NCBI GenBank assembly: GCA_938042265.1 | Contig: CALIRN010000099.1 | Coordinates: forward strand, 1-8,002 | DNA: 8,002 bases | Direction: 5' to 3' | From: an uncultured Eubacteriaceae bacterium | GTDB taxonomy: Bacteria > Bacillota > Clostridia > Lachnospirales > CAG-274 | Shown here: positions 6,502-8,002 of the stretch, one piece after another | How positions within the stretch are numbered: the first letter of the stretch is position 1 | Layout: every line of letters begins with the position of its first letter | The notes under the pieces: generated by a model | The model's input: only the letters and a program-made list of their open reading frames with translations | The model's database searches: none | What the model was told of the DNA's origin: nothing | Position numbers and translations under genes: made by a program

Positions 6502-8002
6502 TCAGTTATCTGTTGTTTTTTCAAAATTACTTTTTAATTTATTATAAACCTTGTAGTGTACGCTTCCCCTTGGATAGTTACCGTTTTTATTTAGAGTGCC
6601 TGCCTTCGTACCCATAAGCAGCTCAATACCCTCATCAATGTTTGATATTGAGTAAATATGAAATTTACCCTCCTTAACTGCAGCAATAACTTTATCCGAA
6701 AGCGTCAAGTCTCTTTCATTCTGCACGGGGATAATTACACCCTGACTGCCTGTAAGTCCGCGTTTTTCACATATTTCAAAAAAGCCCTCAATTTTATAGG
6801 TAACACCGCCTATAGGCTGTATCTCGCCCATCTGATTGACACTGCCCGTAACTGCAAGCTCCTGATTTATAGGCATATTGCTGAGGCTTGAAATTATCGC
6901 ATAAAGCTCCGTGCTTGAGGCACTGTCACCGTCAACGCCATTATAATTCTGCTCAAAGCATATACGGCAGCTAAGGGTAAGCGGAAACTCCTGTGCATAC
7001 TTTTTACCCAGATATCCTGTTATCACCTGTACACCCTTGTCATGAATAGAGCCGCTCATTTCGGCCTCTTTTTCAATATTTACAATACCTGCCTTGCCCA
7101 TATAGGTGCTTGCTGTAATACGCGTAGGCATACCAAAGGTCAAATCTCCTGTTTCCATAACGCAAAGGCCGTTAATCTGTCCGGTCTTTTTACCTGTGGT
7201 ATCAATCATTATTTCATTGCCAAGTATCATTTCATTATACTTTTTACTGTAAAGGCTAACCCTGCCGCATTTTTTTGCTATAGCCTTTTTAACATATTTA
7301 CCGTTAACGGACTGCGCATTGTTCATTTTTGCCCATGCGTCAGCCTCACACAAAATATCATTTATCAATGAAAAGCGTGTGGTAAGCTTATCCTGACTTT
7401 CCGCAAGCCTGGAGGAATGCTCAATTATACTGCAAACCGCATCTCCCGTAAAAGGCAGTGTTGAATTATTTTCCGCAAATGCCCTGATAAAGGCAAGCAT
7501 ACCCGAAATATTATCGCTGTTGTTATCCATTTCATAATCGAACATGGCGCAAATTTTAAACAGCTTGCCAAAATCATCATCATATTCCCTGAGCAGTTCA
7601 TAATAGTAATTTGAGCCTACAAGCAACACCTTTACATTAATAGGCGCGGCCTTTGGCTTTATGCCCGCCACAGTAATTCCTCCAAGCTGATACTCCTTAA
7701 TAGGCTCAATAGTAAGCTCGCCTGTTTTAAGCACACGCTTTACCGACTCCCAACCAAAGGTTGTACCAAGCAAATCGCTTGCCTGTAAAATAAGATAACC
7801 TCCGTTAGCCTTATGGAGTAAACCCGATTTTATCTTGGTAAAATCCGTTGTAAAATTGCCGTTTTCACTGTCATACTCTATTTCACCCACCAGAGCTGCA
7901 TAGCTTGGAGCATGGTTTACTATTACGGGAGCTCCATTTAAATGCGAATTATCAACTATAAGATTTACACTGTATCTTGATAAATCCTCCTCACTGCCGC
8001 CA
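6502..8002 (-). CDS. Lon-family protease, LonC/AAA_32 type (N-terminus outside window)
   Basis: C-terminal 499 residues of a Lon-like protease; the frame stays open to the window end, so the GTG at 7890 is an internal Val, not a start. The upstream in-frame residues (SVNLIVDNSHLNGAPVIV) match the region before the AAA_32 ATPase-like core. The Walker B position reads KANGGYLILQASDLL (residues 64-78 of the visible part) and lacks the DE pair of an active AAA+ ATPase. The protease domain has the Lon Ser-Lys dyad: Ser in GVDGDSASSTELY (codon at 6924-6922) and Lys in QPIGGVTYKIEGF (codon at 6795-6793). After the protease domain comes a basic, low-complexity tail of about 35 residues. The family includes the ATP-independent LonC described from Meiothermus; whether this protein hydrolyses ATP depends on the N-terminal part that cannot be seen. 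No signal peptide can be assessed. It is the first visible gene of the unit with the amidohydrolase and the kinase. Confidence 0.93.
   Translation of the reverse strand, partial: GGSEEDLSRYSVNLIVDNSHLNGAPVIVNHAPSYAALVGEIEYDSENGNFTTDFTKIKSGLLHKANGGYLILQASDLLGTTFGWESVKRVLKTGELTIEPIKEYQLGGITVAGIKPKAAPINVKVLLVGSNYYYELLREYDDDFGKLFKICAMFDYEMDNNSDNISGMLAFIRAFAENNSTLPFTGDAVCSIIEHSSRLAESQDKLTTRFSLINDILCEADAWAKMNNAQSVNGKYVKKAIAKKCGRVSLYSKKYNEMILGNEIMIDTTGKKTGQINGLCVMETGDLTFGMPTRITASTYMGKAGIVNIEKEAEMSGSIHDKGVQVITGYLGKKYAQEFPLTLSCRICFEQNYNGVDGDSASSTELYAIISSLSNMPINQELAVTGSVNQMGEIQPIGGVTYKIEGFFEICEKRGLTGSQGVIIPVQNERDLTLSDKVIAAVKEGKFHIYSISNIDEGIELLMGTKAGTLNKNGNYPRGSVHYKVYNKLKSNFEKTTDN

Noticed and set aside
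7888..7890. GTG as the start of the Lon-like gene
   Set aside because: The frame continues upstream to the window end with residues typical of the family, so this is an internal Val codon.

Overview
The window looks like chromosomal DNA of a low-to-medium GC Firmicute, most likely a clostridium of the Lachnospiraceae type. The evidence is a tRNA-dependent T-box leader on thrS, a threonyl-tRNA synthetase that lacks the N-terminal TGS domain, Gly-rich Shine-Dalgarno sites, and a small Cys/acidic protein resembling the Lachnospiraceae family DUF6472. All seven genes I can support lie on the minus strand, so transcription runs from high to low coordinates. No RNA genes, insertion sequences, CRISPR arrays, attachment sites or phage genes were seen.

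Left part (1-1850): the 5' two thirds or more of thrS, cut by the window edge, preceded by a full T-box regulatory leader. The leader has a sigma-A-like promoter, a Stem I with an ACC (Thr) specifier, the T-box sequence with its UGGA bulge, and an antiterminator that competes with a strong intrinsic terminator.

Middle part (1845-4819): three separately organised genes. One is a fused Wzz-like/BY-type tyrosine autokinase of the kind that controls polysaccharide export, with its own consensus promoter and no other capsule genes in view. Next is a 60-residue Cys-containing acidic protein. Last is a GH88/GH105 unsaturated glycuronyl (rhamnogalacturonyl) hydrolase, with its own promoter and a terminator hairpin.

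Right part (4822-8002): a tight three-gene unit, read as Lon-family (LonC/AAA_32-type) protease (N-terminus outside the window), then Amidohydro_2-type metal-dependent hydrolase, then PfkB-family sugar-phosphate kinase (1-phosphofructokinase-like). Gaps are 14 and 4 nt, which suggests one operon. Its codon choice looks different from the middle block (more AAG, ATA, CTT, GCC), which may mean different expression, a different origin, or an assembly join near 4790.

Nothing here amounts to a clear new system. The least explained items are the protease/amidohydrolase/kinase operon, the small Cys protein, and the perfect dyad that joins the end of the autokinase gene to the thrS promoter.
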